Part shown: positions 41,746 through 53,592 of the stretch, piece by piece | Layout: every line of letters begins with the position of its first letter | How positions within the stretch are numbered: the first letter of the stretch is position 1 | Origin: Prinia subflava | Taxonomy: Eukaryota > Chordata > Aves > Passeriformes > Cisticolidae | NCBI RefSeq assembly: GCF_021018805.1 | Contig: NC_086247.1 | Span: 97,171,338-97,235,337, forward strand | DNA: 64,000 nucleotides | Direction: 5' to 3' | The notes under the pieces: model-generated | The model's input: the letters and a program-made list of their open reading frames with translations, nothing else | The model's database searches: none | What the model was told of the DNA's origin: nothing | Position numbers and translations under genes: made by a program

Positions 41746-43768
41746 AGCAAGGCATATAATTTGCTGTATACAATATATGTCCTCTTTCACCACAGAGAGT
41801 ATTTCAACAAATGTGCTAAATAGTATTTTGGTTTTTATTCCTTTTCACATATTCATCTAAGACTGCCCTGTCTCCCTATCTCACTCCCCTTTACAACACT
41901 GCTCTGTTATATATTCTAGGTTTCATGTTATTTGCAGTTACATGTTTCCAAATTAGGTCTCTAAATAATTTTCTACTACACTTACAGTACCTAGTTTAAC
42001 CCAGCACACACCCCTGCTGCAGGCTTTGGTTTTTTACTTTGAGTAAGTATGCCTATGATAATGCTTATGTGCCTGTTTGCATTTTGTTAGATGAGGTTGC
42101 AAATTTCCTTCCAAATTGCAGTGCTTGCAAGTACACCCACATAAGCTGATAAATGAAATGCTTACAACACATGATTATTATGAGCAATTTTAATGAGACA
42201 AAATTCAGAGGAAGACCAAGCAGTTCTGCAAAAGTTCCATATATGGAACACTGCTGCTGTCAAAGAAAGCTATGAATTTGTTGTATAGAATGAATCAAGG
42301 TCACAACAAAGACAGTGAGACATCTTGAGGGGTAACTCTCTTTCTACTCCTGATCCATTAGCATTACACTGAAAAGTTATACTTTTCAGTGTAACTCTAA
42401 GGACTTAAGACCAAAAAGTATAGGTCATATTCAGTAAGAAATACAGTTCTGCTACCCTGCTACCCTAAAATCTACACAGCTCCCCAAAGCAAGAAGTGGG
42501 TGATACTTTACATACTTTATAAACCTCATCCAGTTCCATCCAAAATAAATCTTTTTTATTTAGTTAGACTTAACAGTCACATCCAATATTTAGTTGGGAT
42601 TTATATACTTCAGTATAAAATGCTTCTGTGATCATCATTAAGAGTCAAATTCTGCCTTTCAAATTCTGCACCTGCTCTTAATGCAGACTGAGGAGAGTGA
42701 GGAGTTAAATTCCTCATTTTTGCTGCAGTCTCCTGGATGCCTGTGTATGTTAAGTAAGTGGAGCATGAAACAGAGCAACCAAGAAAAGGAAGGAGAGAGG
42801 AGGGGGGAGGGCGAAAAGTTTCCTAACCACTTACTAATCTGTCTGCTGTTAAATACAACATAGTCTAAATTTGGTGGGAAATTCCGTTGCCGAATTCTGA
42901 AAATTACAATTATAAATTGCGACATAATGCTCCATTTAAAGGGTCTATCAAACATCCATTTTGCTCAAAAGCACACACACAAAACATTTCTTAATAATAT
43001 ACAAGGATAATATTAAAGACCAAGGAAAGGAAGAGACACCAATCACTAGATCTCTGTAATAGCAGTGACTTTATAAAACAAAACTCCTAAATGATCTTAA
43101 AGGCAACTGCAGTCAGGCTGGAGAAGAAGGTAGAAAGAAAAAAAAAAGAAAAAGGGTTGCCAGCAATTCCTGCCACAGTCCCATCCCACACATCCCAACA
43201 CCTCTGTTCAAATAATCTAATCCCCATTTCCATGAATAATGAGCAAAGTGCCTCAGATAAAAGGCATGTCCTACTAGACCCTTCAATCTTAAATTAAAAC
43301 CAGTAGCTCTTTTACAGAATTATGGGACATTTTTTTTCCTTGCTATTCTAATGCAAAGCTTTTTGTGTGTGTGTGCATATTCATCGAGAGGGAGCAGAGG
43401 GGCAAGTACTGATCTCTTTACTCTCATATCCAGCAACAAGACTCAAGGAAATGGCACATAGCTATGACAAGGGAAGTTTAAATTAGAAATCAGAAGCTTT
43501 TTCACATAGAGAGTTATTGGGCACTGGAACAGTGTGTATTCTATGATTTTATGAGGATTCTTTCAGGAGTGCAATTTGCTTCTATCTCAGCTTACAGAAG
43601 TATATGCATAGTGATGCTGTAGAAACTCATCTGCTGTAGGTAATGTGGCAGTGAGCAAATTAAGTTTATTAAGTTTATTGTAATAGTTAATTTTATATAC
43701 CCTGTTCAGCCTCATGGGCATTCCTTTGTCTCCCTCAGTTGTGTTAATGCATGCACCTGCTGCTGTTA
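41746..43768. other. Unique AT-rich sequence
   Basis: About 2 kb without recognised gene. An inverted AAGTTATACTTTTCAGTGTAA-type palindrome lies at about 42370-42395 (ACACTGAAAAGT/ACTTTTCAGTGT), and an A/G-rich stretch at 43128-43152. Confidence 0.5.
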
Positions 43769-44207
43769 TGTAACAGTCCGTTATTTGTCTATCATTTTTC
43801 CCGCCATTGTGAAACTCATCCCAGTTATCCCTAGTTGGTCCAATTTGATTTTCCCGCTTGTGTAACTGCCCCGAAGACACTTTCCATTGGTTGCTGTACT
43901 TCACCACTCCCTTTCTCCTATCTGGATAAAATCCCGAGTCGCTGAGTTCTCCCGCCAGATTTGGGAGTCAGTGACCAGGTGCAATAAACCCTGTCACTAC
44001 CTCAACAGTCTCCTTCCTCCCTGTCTCTGTCTGTGTCACTTTATCCATCGCTGCTGAGAAGATTCTCTCGGAAACCAAGAACCCCCTACAAGAATCAGCC
44101 CAGCCTGAGCTGCTCGCTGGCTGATCTTCCGTCACTGTACACTGTGTCTGTGCCAGTCCGAGGTGCAGGGACGCAGAGGTCTCGAGCGGCACAGTGACAA
44201 GGTAACA
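43769..44207 (+). mobile_element. Solo LTR-like element (plus strand)
   Basis: Runs from TGTAACAGTCCGTTATTTG to GTGACAAGGTAACA. A TATA-like GGATAAAATC is at about 43922-43931, followed about 55 bp later by AATAAA (43983-43988), and then a C/T-rich U5. CpG-bearing TCCCGCC-like motifs stand out from the flanking AT-rich sequence. No internal sequence or clear target duplication was found, so both ends are provisional. Confidence 0.65.
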
Positions 44208-46829
44208 ATTTTCTCTGAGGAAGCCATATTCACTTCTTTTTGCAGAGATGTTTTGAGTTTCTTTTATTGAGGATAAGATTATAAGTCTTATTGAGAGGAA
44301 TGGAATAAATAAAATATGGTAACTGGAGCATTTTTACTGTTTCAGTTGGCATAGACCTGACATCAATGAATGAACAGAGATTTCTCCAGTATCTTGTATC
44401 ACTTTGTTTATCCACCTTTCATCTCCTATTTGTCTGTTATGGAGTTCTGTTACCCTCTACGTTCTTGATACATACCACAGACACTGGAAAGATTTTGTGA
44501 TGTGCCTGAATGTCAAATTAATCAGAACCACAACAAAGAAGTGGGAGACAAGAAGTCAAAGACAGGGAGAGCATTAAAAACTCTTCTCAAAATAATCAGT
44601 ATACTGTGGGGTTCCCTCCTATCACACAGCAAAATGAGGCCTGAGCAATCCCAAGACTGCTCCCACTCCAAACTCTTACCACACCAACATGTGCATTTAT
44701 CCACTGTCAGAAACTTGGGTAAATTCAGCCATGATATCAATGAATGGATAGGAACTAATATAGTCTTTCTCTCAATATGATATAAAACTGTACCAGGCTA
44801 ATTGGAGATAACAACAGCCCTCCTAAGTCCTTCAGTAAATTTAAGATTGTGTGGAGCTACATAACTTTCTATTTTAAATTTCAAGATAATTAAAATACTC
44901 CCCACAGCCTTAGTGTTCCCACAGGAAAAATAAAATAACCTTCTTTCTTTTTAATTTTTAGTTGTCAATTGTTACACTACAGATGTAGATCTAACACATC
45001 AAGTGGAATAAATAGGCCACAATTGAGGACACAATTGAGGTTACCATCCCTGGGGTTCACCTGTACTGTAAAAAGCCTCACTGACAGTGACATTGTCCCA
45101 CATCTACATGACATACTATGTTTGCTTATAAAGCAACTACTGATGCATAAACAAACCATAAGGCTAACAGTGTGAAATGAGATTTTTTTTTTAAACAGAT
45201 TACTTTGGGACTCCAAAGTTAGTCTTAGGAATAAGTAGGAAACAACACCATTAAAATTTTCCATATTGTCAAAATAAAAGTAGTCCAAATTCAGGGAAAT
45301 ATACCAAGAGATTTTAAAACTTAGGAAAGCAATCAATGTAATAACATAAATAATTATATTTTTCTAACTAATTTTAGGAAAAATTGCACAAATATTAAGG
45401 AAAACATGTCTTCAAGAATTTGAAGTACTCATCCCTAAGTCTTACAAGATCATTAGAAGAATGATAAGCCAAGTATTTGCAGACTTTTCTAGTTTTGTTT
45501 TAATTGTTCACATTGTAATCTTATATCTTATTCAAAATGTGATAGAAATATTCAATAAAATTAAGCTTAAGTCAGACCACTGAGGAACCCAGTTTGAAAT
45601 AGCCCCATTTAACTCATAAGCTAATGATAAGTTCTCTCCCAGATTGCTTTTTTCATGGACTATATATACTCACTTTATCTCAGTTTTGTAGACTGTATTT
45701 CTGTAGTTTAAAGATACCTCTAAGAGTATATTATTATAAGCAAAGATACAGAGCTGCTTGACAATATTAGTCTGCCAGAGAAAACAGCAAATTAGCAAAA
45801 TTAGACCAAAAGGTGATATGCACATATTGCCTATTTGAAAAACCAACTGTTCTACTTTCTTATATATTCATAACTCATGTTGGGTTTTTACCCAAAATCT
45901 AACTTTGGTTAAAATATTTGTGTTCTATCTTCCCTGCCTCATTCATTTCATGCTTTAATTTCAACTACTTATACCACTGGATTTTTCCTCATTCTCTTCT
46001 TTTTTGCACAAAGTTAGCTGCTGGTGAAGTGCAAATTGGTTTAGCTCTTCACATATATTTATCAAGATATCTCTGGTACTTATAATGTGTGTAACTCCTC
46101 CTTGACTCAATTTCCCAATAGCTTGCTAGGTTTGGGATAATAAATAAATGGAATTCATTTCGAAAGAGCTTGCATGTCTTCTCCTTCCTCAATTGTAGTG
46201 CAGATTCAGTGACAACCTGCAAGAGGCCTTTTGCTAACTGCAAGGTGCCAAATAACAGCTGAACAACCACCAAGCATCACAAAGATCTGACATGACTTAA
46301 GTAATTGTGGTCATAGGGACCAATTATTTTTCCATTCAGTTCTTATAGAGCAGTACAGTGGTATTTCACTTCACATATGGCCTCCTACTCTTTTTAAAAA
46401 CTGAATCTGTTTATGCTAACCTACAGCACTTGTGTCAGCCTATACTGTGGTAATATATAGATTCATTTGGCAGTAAATTGAGCAGCATCACAACAGGCAC
46501 TGAAAGGTTCACAAGATGCATGAGAAAGTTAGATATCTCTAGAGCGATATTACACTTGTAAAGAACAAATAACTAAAATATTGAGTATGCTAATATATTT
46601 CTGAAATAATAGTAGCAATTAAACCTTTTCACTAAGTCATCCAGAATCCATGATTTTCCAAAGGCATGTTACCAATACATACTCATTCTCAGGTTAATCG
46701 AACTGTGTAAATCTAGTATTGTAATTTTCATGGCAATAAAAATTATTACACTGCAATTTATAATATAATAATTTGAAAAAAAATCACACAGCAGCAATAT
46801 TTTTTTTAAACACGAATAATCAATTAAAG
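44208..46829. other. Unique AT-rich sequence
   Basis: About 2.6 kb with no recognised gene, RNA or mobile element. A short ACAATTGAGG duplication occurs near 45018-45041. Confidence 0.5.

Positions 46830-46871
<42 letters not shown>
46830..46871 (+). repeat. Poly-A tract, about 42 bases
   Basis: Almost pure A run. It gives a poly-Phe artefact ORF on the minus strand. Confidence 0.92.
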
Positions 46872-46873
<2 letters not shown>

Positions 46874-48976
46874 CCAGACAGCCAAGTTATCAAAAGAAAG
46901 AGTATTAATTTAGAGACCGTATTTTGGTGGCAGCAGGATTGTTGTTAAAATTAATAGCAACAATGCCATTTTTATAATGGATGCTCAAACAATTTTAAGT
47001 ATTTTCTGTAAAATAATGTAAAGACATTCCTCCTATCTTGGAAACATCATCTTTTTAAAACCTAAGTCATTCCCACCAGCCTGTAATAGACCATATCTGA
47101 TGGTCTCTAGTGACACTAAACAAAAACAGCATCAAAGATCCAGCGAATTGTAGATATTGATGTAAAAATGACACACCCCTCAGAAACCCTATATTTGACA
47201 AGTGTTCTCCATCTCAGCGGGCAGAATACTTTTATTTGTCTGTGCCCTTGTTACTCAGAATGATGCAGACTAGAAAAAAAGTTGTCTGCGACAAATATAA
47301 TGCAGTTACTGTGGATCCAAAATACTGGCCAGGAGTTTCTCTGATGTATTTCCCTTGACTGGAGTAAATCCAGACTAATTTCTGTCTGAAGTCCCTGTCT
47401 TGCAGTGATAGAGTACCTTTAGATTCACCTCATGTAGTAGAGCAAGTTTGATGTACTTGAGTATTTACTAAATGACTGTAATAGTGCACAAAGGGAAGCA
47501 TGTGTGAGAATCTTTGCAGAATCAGGACTCAGGAGAAATTTACCTTTCTAGATGATAAATGTGGTAGCTACCAGGTGCTAATTTAGAATTTAGAAGTGCA
47601 TGATTTTAAATGCACCAAGTTCTCCCTGTCCCAAATGGTTTCAACAATGGGAATTATTATTGACCCACTCTCCCCACTGCCAATAATTGCTTATTTTGTA
47701 TCACATTTCAGTTACTAAATTTACAGGCTTGGAAATAAAAGTCTAATTGAATTTTAGATCTGCTTTGAAGCAAAATAACCAGAACAAGCATGAATTACGA
47801 CAACCTGAAAATTTGAAAATTATATCAGATACAACAGCTAAGCAAAAAAGTAATTTATTCCAATAGTGTAACATCGATTGAGAAAAAAACATTTCTCTTC
47901 CAAGGTTCCTGTGTCTTGTTAATATAAAGTAGAAAACATGTTGTTGTAGTCTTCTAAATATTTAGGTGGGTTTTTTTTTACTGCCATTATCTTGAATACT
48001 GTAGTATTGGCCTATCAAATGCACTTATAATAAATAAATCAGATCCTTTTAGTCTGTCTAATGACAGCATACAAAATAGTATAATTTCAAGTGACTAACT
48101 TGCATTTCATACCCAGAGAACATTAGGAAATCAGTAGGAAATCAGTAATTTTGGTAAAAAATCTGAAATGTTGAGGAGAGCCTGATTTTCACATCTAAGA
48201 ATATGCCTTATGAAATGTAGGTTGCTTTGGAGGTATTTCAGGTTCAAAGTCCTAGATGGAGAAACCCTGAATCAGCAGTCACATTTGGAGGTCTTGTCCA
48301 TGAGATTCCTCCCCAGTCTCAGAACATTGCTGTCCGGTAGCTGCTCAGAAGACAGTGCTCTTCCCGCTGCCCTTTTCACAAACACTTGTGAAAAGGGGAC
48401 AGAAGAAAGCATAGACTGAGCAGATTTCTTCTCATGACAGTGTGGACTTAAGATTTCAGAGAGACTCCACAGCTAGCATTTACTTGATTGCCAGATCTTA
48501 ATTAATAGAGCCTTTAGGATTCTGATAGACATCATGCCCAAAAATAAAAGATGATGTTAAAGAAGAAGAAATTGAAGCAATTAATCTGATTAGATACCTT
48601 GGAATACCTTGAGAAGAAATGGAAATTTCTCACTAATAACCAATTGTAATAAGCAAAAAATATCAAGTTGAAATCTGTGAAAACTAACAAAACTGAGAAA
48701 AATATGTCACAATTAATCTTTCCTTCCTTGTAGAAAGACAATAAAAGGCTCTACATTTCACTTGTTCCCACAACTTATTCCAGAAGCATTTAACACTCCC
48801 CCATCTATACCCAGTTCTCTTAGCACAGGTGAGAGCATTCAAAACAAGAAACGAGCTGTAGACAGTAGAAAATTCCCATTTGACCTCAAGTTCTTGCTTT
48901 TGTTTGGAATGGATCAATTCATCTCCCAAGTGTTATTCCTCTACATTTTATCTTTCCTGTCTCCTGTGGGTCAAAT
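46872..48976. other. Unique AT-rich sequence
   Basis: About 2.1 kb without recognised feature. Confidence 0.45.
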
Positions 48977-49062
48977 ATAAAATTATATTTTATATTATTA
49001 TATAAAATTATATTATATTTTTAAATTATTATATTATATTTTATATTTATATTTTATAAAAT
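48977..49062. repeat. TTATA-rich low-complexity block
   Basis: About 85 bp of A and T only, made of ATTATATTTTATATT variants. Confidence 0.9.
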
Positions 49063-49710
49063 TAGAAAATAAACCAGAATTGTTCTGACTGGATATCAGG
49101 CTCATATTTACAGCTGGCAAAGATACATTGAACGAATGTCTCAGGAGCTTAAGGTTCACCTGTAAATAGAATGTACACATCCTTAATAACATTTTTTTTT
49201 TTGTCAAGACTTTCAGATATTTGCCAGCCTGGTCAGGGATATTGTTCTGTGTATATATAGCATTAGTGAAAGTCAAAAGGGCATATAGAGGCGATCTGTG
49301 AAGAGTATCTATCTGTACACAGATGCAAAAAGTGGAGACAAATCTCCTACAGGATTATTTTATATTACTTCCATCCATAACTAGTTTTGAATATTTTGCA
49401 TGCTAAATATAATTTCTGAGTATCTCAAATTGATGAGGCACATTTTCAATTAATATCAGAGCTCCATTTCTGAAATATAGCACAAGTAAAAGATTACATA
49501 GTGAAGTGGCATGATTATCTTGTTATGTATTATGCTGGTATTTACTTGACTGCAGAGGAATAGCAAGACAGAATTAAACAAAGAGAAAAGAGACTATAAT
49601 GAAATGAAAGACACATAAAGGATAAGCAAAACATAAGTAAAGCTAAGAATATCAGTAGTTTGTCTCTTTTTTCCATGTTTTTGACATTAAAACCTTTTTC
49701 CCAAGATGAG
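49063..49710. other. Unique AT-rich sequence
   Basis: No feature recognised. Confidence 0.45.
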
Positions 49711-50690
49711 TGTAATGGGTTGACGCTGGCCAAACACCAGTGCACCCGCAAAAATAATTTACTCGTTTTTCCTCTGATATAGTTAAGAAGAGGACGGGTA
49801 AAGAAAATTCATGGTGTGAGAAATGGATTAGGAGAAAACACCCTAAGGGCTAAACAGGCTTAAAACTTTAAAAAGGTATAAAGAAAAAATTATCAATAGA
49901 ACTAAAAGAGGATAATGAGAACAAAAAATAAACCTTTAGAACACTTTTCCTGACCCTTCCTCCCCCCTCATCCTTTCTTCCTTCCCACCGACAGCATAGG
50001 GAGACAAAACATGGCATTTTTAGTCAGTTTGTCACTTCTAAAAATCTTTCTTCAGTTCACTTAGGGAGAGGAGTTTCTTTTGCTGTGTCATGGAGTCCCT
50101 CCCACAGGAGACAGTTTTAGTGAACTTTTTTCAATGTGTTTTTAATTTTCACAAATAGCAGTCTGCCTGAAATCTGCAACGTGAAGTTGCTCCTATGGCT
50201 TGCAGTCTTCTCTCAACTGCTTTTCATGGGCTATTTGGTTTATGGGGTGAAGTTTTTAAGGATGAGCTGTTCTAGAGTATAAAAACAAGGGTCTTCCTCT
50301 CTCTCTGAAAGCAAGGGTTCTCTCTCTCTCTCTCTGTTCAAGCCTCTCACCATATCACAGCTTTTCAGCATCCACACGCTTCAGCACGAGCGCCTTTTTC
50401 TCATGGGCTGTGGGTGAATGCTTCATCCCACCACGCACTTCCTGAATTACAGGGAAACAGTTTGTTCTGTTGTAGTCCTCACCACAGCTTGCAGAAGAAT
50501 CTCGGCTCTGATTGGAGAACTTCCTCCTCCCCCTCCCTCCTTTGCACTGACCTTAGGGTCACCATGTTGTTCTCCTCACGTGTCATCACCTTTTTCTTTT
50601 TCCTGACTTGGGACAGAATTGGTGTTTGTAGGTTCATTTGTTTACCACTTTGTCTTATTGTCCGCAGCATGGCTGATTAAAAGCAGCTAA
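49711..50690 (+). mobile_element. Decayed avian ERV LTR (about 1 kb)
   Basis: Opens AATGGGTTGACGCTGGCC with AAACACCAGTGCACCC, the start of a well-known long avian LTR (consensus-like GGGTTGAC..CTGG..GCCAGGTGCCCACC). It contains GGAGTCCCTCCCACAGGAGA and the degenerate CTCC..GGCTTGCAGTC repeats of that family, and TCCTCCCCCTCCCTCC..ACTGACCTTAGGGTC near the end. CT microsatellites lie at about 50300-50336. It is strongly diverged; the right end is approximate. Short ORFs inside are not genes. Confidence 0.65.
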
Positions 50691-50699
50691 GTAAATAAA

Positions 50700-50945
50700 G
50701 TCCCTTGTGAGACATGCTGAGAGAGCTGCAGCTACATGGTGCCACCCTGGCCACATGGTCGTTCACAGCACTGGGATGGCCCCAGCACCACGGCCGGCCA
50801 GCCATGACCCCCTCCAGGAAGGGGCCCCAGCCCTGCCAGGAAGGGCCCCAGCCAGCACTGTCAAGAAGGAAGCACTGCCAGGAAGGAAGCCCAGCCAGCA
50901 CCACCAAGAAGGGGGCCCAGCCAGATTCTCCCACCTCCTTTTAGA
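50700..50945 (+). repeat. Imperfect GC-rich tandem repeat
   Basis: Repeated CCAGCCAGCACYRYCAAGAA and GCCAGGAAGG motifs over about 50815-50935 in several variant copies, next to the decayed LTR. Open frames on both strands reflect composition. Confidence 0.65.
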
Positions 50946-52255
50946 GAGTAGGAAGCAAGAGAGCTTTGCTCATTTTTTTCACTCATAAGCATGTGAACAT
51001 AGAGGTGTTACTAGCATCTCTAATTGGCTTAGCAGTGTGCCAGTTCTCAGACCAAGCCAGCAATTGGTTTCATCAGACATGGAGGAAGCTGCTAGTGGCA
51101 CCTCACAGAGAATCATTTTGTGGCTGACTTTTTCCCTCTTCACCACAAATCAACTAATGCAAAACCAGTACAATGATCTACTAGACTTGGATATCCTGGA
51201 ATATAAAATCCAAAAGTTTACAGTGCTACAAAAATGAAGAAATGCTTCAGTGTACTTCTATCCCATGCAACATTTAAAGTATCTATTGTTAATGATGTTT
51301 TCTCATAGTATGAGCACTGATAGTATTGCTTTTCACACATTAGCAGTGGACAGTACTCTCCTCTAGAGACATAGAGGTTTTTTAAAATATTCTCCACCTC
51401 CAGCAGAATTTGTAAATGTCATTTGCTTTAGGTATCATGAACACCCTCAAGATAACTCATGAACCACTAGCCTATATCAGCACTGAAAGGGTACAAATGG
51501 AAAAGAAATCCTATGGAAGAGAGGTCACACAAAGGAAGACGGGAAGAAAAGTTCTCTAAAAATACAGGTTCTTGGAGAAATGAACAAAGGATCTGAGAAA
51601 GTACTAGGAAAGCTGACAAATTATTTGTTTGACATTATCTTACCTTCTGGTGATTCACTTGAAGTAATTGTATCTGGTAACTTCACCTCCATTGCTCTAG
51701 CTTAAAATGAAGTAGTTTTGTAAAGTAAAATTTTCCTGAACTGCTAAATAGCAGAGGAGCTTGCATTTGGGTGCATTATTAAGCATCCACATGAATCAAG
51801 AAGGAAAAGATGAATAAAAGGATGGATAAAAATGTGTTATTGTACAAGTACAGATATACTTTTACAGGTATACTGTCATAACACTTCCAATATTAAAAAA
51901 AAAAAAAAAAAAAAGAGGGATAAAGGAAAAGAAAATGTAATTGTCTTGCAATTATGCAACATGATTTGACAAGACAACAGACTAAATTAAATATTACTCT
52001 GGACATTATCTGCTCTTCAAGGTCCTAAAACATGAATTTCAACATGGCACTACCTATATCCAATAAACATATCCCAAATACTTGAAATAAATCTTTAATT
52101 CCAGCTTCTTCAGGATAAGCACAATCATGAGAATATTAAATGAAAAATTATTTTCCTCTTTGTATTTCATCAGAAAATTTGATTTGTGTGATTTTTTTAA
52201 TGAAGCTATGTGAATTATTGAAGACTGTCCAGAAAAAAGCTATAAAACTCTTGCT
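50946..52255. other. Unique AT-rich sequence
   Basis: About 1.3 kb, nothing recognised except a poly-A stretch at about 51894-51914. Confidence 0.5.
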
Positions 52256-52960
52256 AGATTGTGTGTGAGGAGCCAATTTAATTTTGACTTCTATCTCAAC
52301 ACTGTCAGAGGCATGTGGGTTGCATATGTGCCATTTGCAGGAGGCAACGAGGAGAAGATGGGAGGATTTTTTGTCCTCATTCTTGCCGTTTCTGGCCCCT
52401 GCATGCCCTTGCTCCCTCATCCTCCCTCTTGCTGGGCAATTGGCTGGACACTGGCTGACCTCTGAGCCTTGTGTGTAGTCTGCGTCCTGCCCCACCACCT
52501 CTTCTCCCTCACCTGCTCCAGCTGTTTCTGTCCGACGCCCTGCCTGCTTCATCTGTGCATTCCTGCCTGTCTCTAACCTTGCTTTGCCAATTCAGCCTGC
52601 CACCACGATCTCCACCTTGACCCTGTCCAGGGTTCTGCACTGAGTGCCTGAGTGCATATCCACATCCTCATTGCATATCCAGCCTCCCATCTGTGCCTGC
52701 GGAGCCACTCTACTCTCAGAGCTGAGCAGGTTCCCTGACAGGCAGCAGGCACACAGCACCTGCCCTGTGGGCGTTGACGGCACACCCCAGCCTTCTGGTG
52801 GTAAGGCCTGCTTCTTCTGTCTCCCCTCTCTCTCTTTCTGTTTCCCTCCATTCTTTTTCACTTCCCTTCCTCCTTTTCTGTCTTTTCTACTCTTCCTTAG
52901 CAGGGCAATGCCATTTTTGTTACCAATAAATGGTTCTCAGATATAACCTTTATCTTGTTT
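52256..52960 (+). mobile_element. Possible LTR or retroposed block (low certainty)
   Basis: A GC- and pyrimidine-rich island of about 700 bp in AT-rich DNA, ending with GTTACCAATAAATGGTTCTC (AATAAA at 52925-52930). Both strands hold short ORFs without domains. The island-like composition with a terminal polyadenylation signal suggests an LTR or a retroposed transcript end, but I cannot name a family. A last exon or untranslated region of a host transcript is the main alternative. Confidence 0.35.
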
Positions 52961-53525
52961 AGCTTAATTTTGTGCAAGACCATCCATTTTAAAAGAACTT
53001 CCTGCAGTTCCCCATAGTAGAATGCAACAGTGGTAAAACATTAAATTTAAAAATTCAGTTCAAAAATTTTGAGAAGTTCAATGCTGTGTTAAAAGTTGAG
53101 AAAAATGTTAATCTTTCTGTTACTTAGCTTTCTTGTGAATAAGTAAAGGAGGTATATCAGAAGAAAGGAGAACTCATAAATCACATTTATGAAGTAGGAA
53201 AATACAATTGTAGCAGATGTGTAGTAAAGAACTTGTATATTTTTCATTAATATTTTGCAAGGCACTCTATAGAAATTAAGAATTTTAAGATAGAGGGTTT
53301 TTTTAAAAGAATTTTTTGCTAAGATAGAATACCAATTAAATTGAAAGTAAAGACTAATGAAGAAAAAGTAGACCATGCTATATATATAAAAACCAGTAGA
53401 CCCATGCTATATATACATCAGTCCCTACCAGTAACCACATCACCACATAGTCTTTGTTTACTGACATTCAGTGAGGAGATTGCACAAGTATAAGATGTTC
53501 CAAAATATTAATTTAGATTTTTTAA
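52961..53525. other. Unique AT-rich sequence
   Basis: No gene recognised. An imperfect GCTATATATA..CAGTAGACC duplication lies near 53375-53412. Confidence 0.45.
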
Positions 53526-53592
53526 TTTTGATTGTTGAACTAAATTTCATAGTCACATAATTTTTGATTGTTGAACTAAATTTCACAGTCAC
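53526..53592 (+). repeat. 31-bp direct duplication
   Basis: TTTTGATTGTTGAACTAAAT plus eleven more bases occurs at 53526-53556 and 53562-53592 with one mismatch and a 5-bp spacer. Confidence 0.93.

Noticed and set aside
46669..46893. Poly-Phe minus-strand ORF resembling a membrane protein
   Set aside because: The hydrophobic run is the complement of a poly-A tract.
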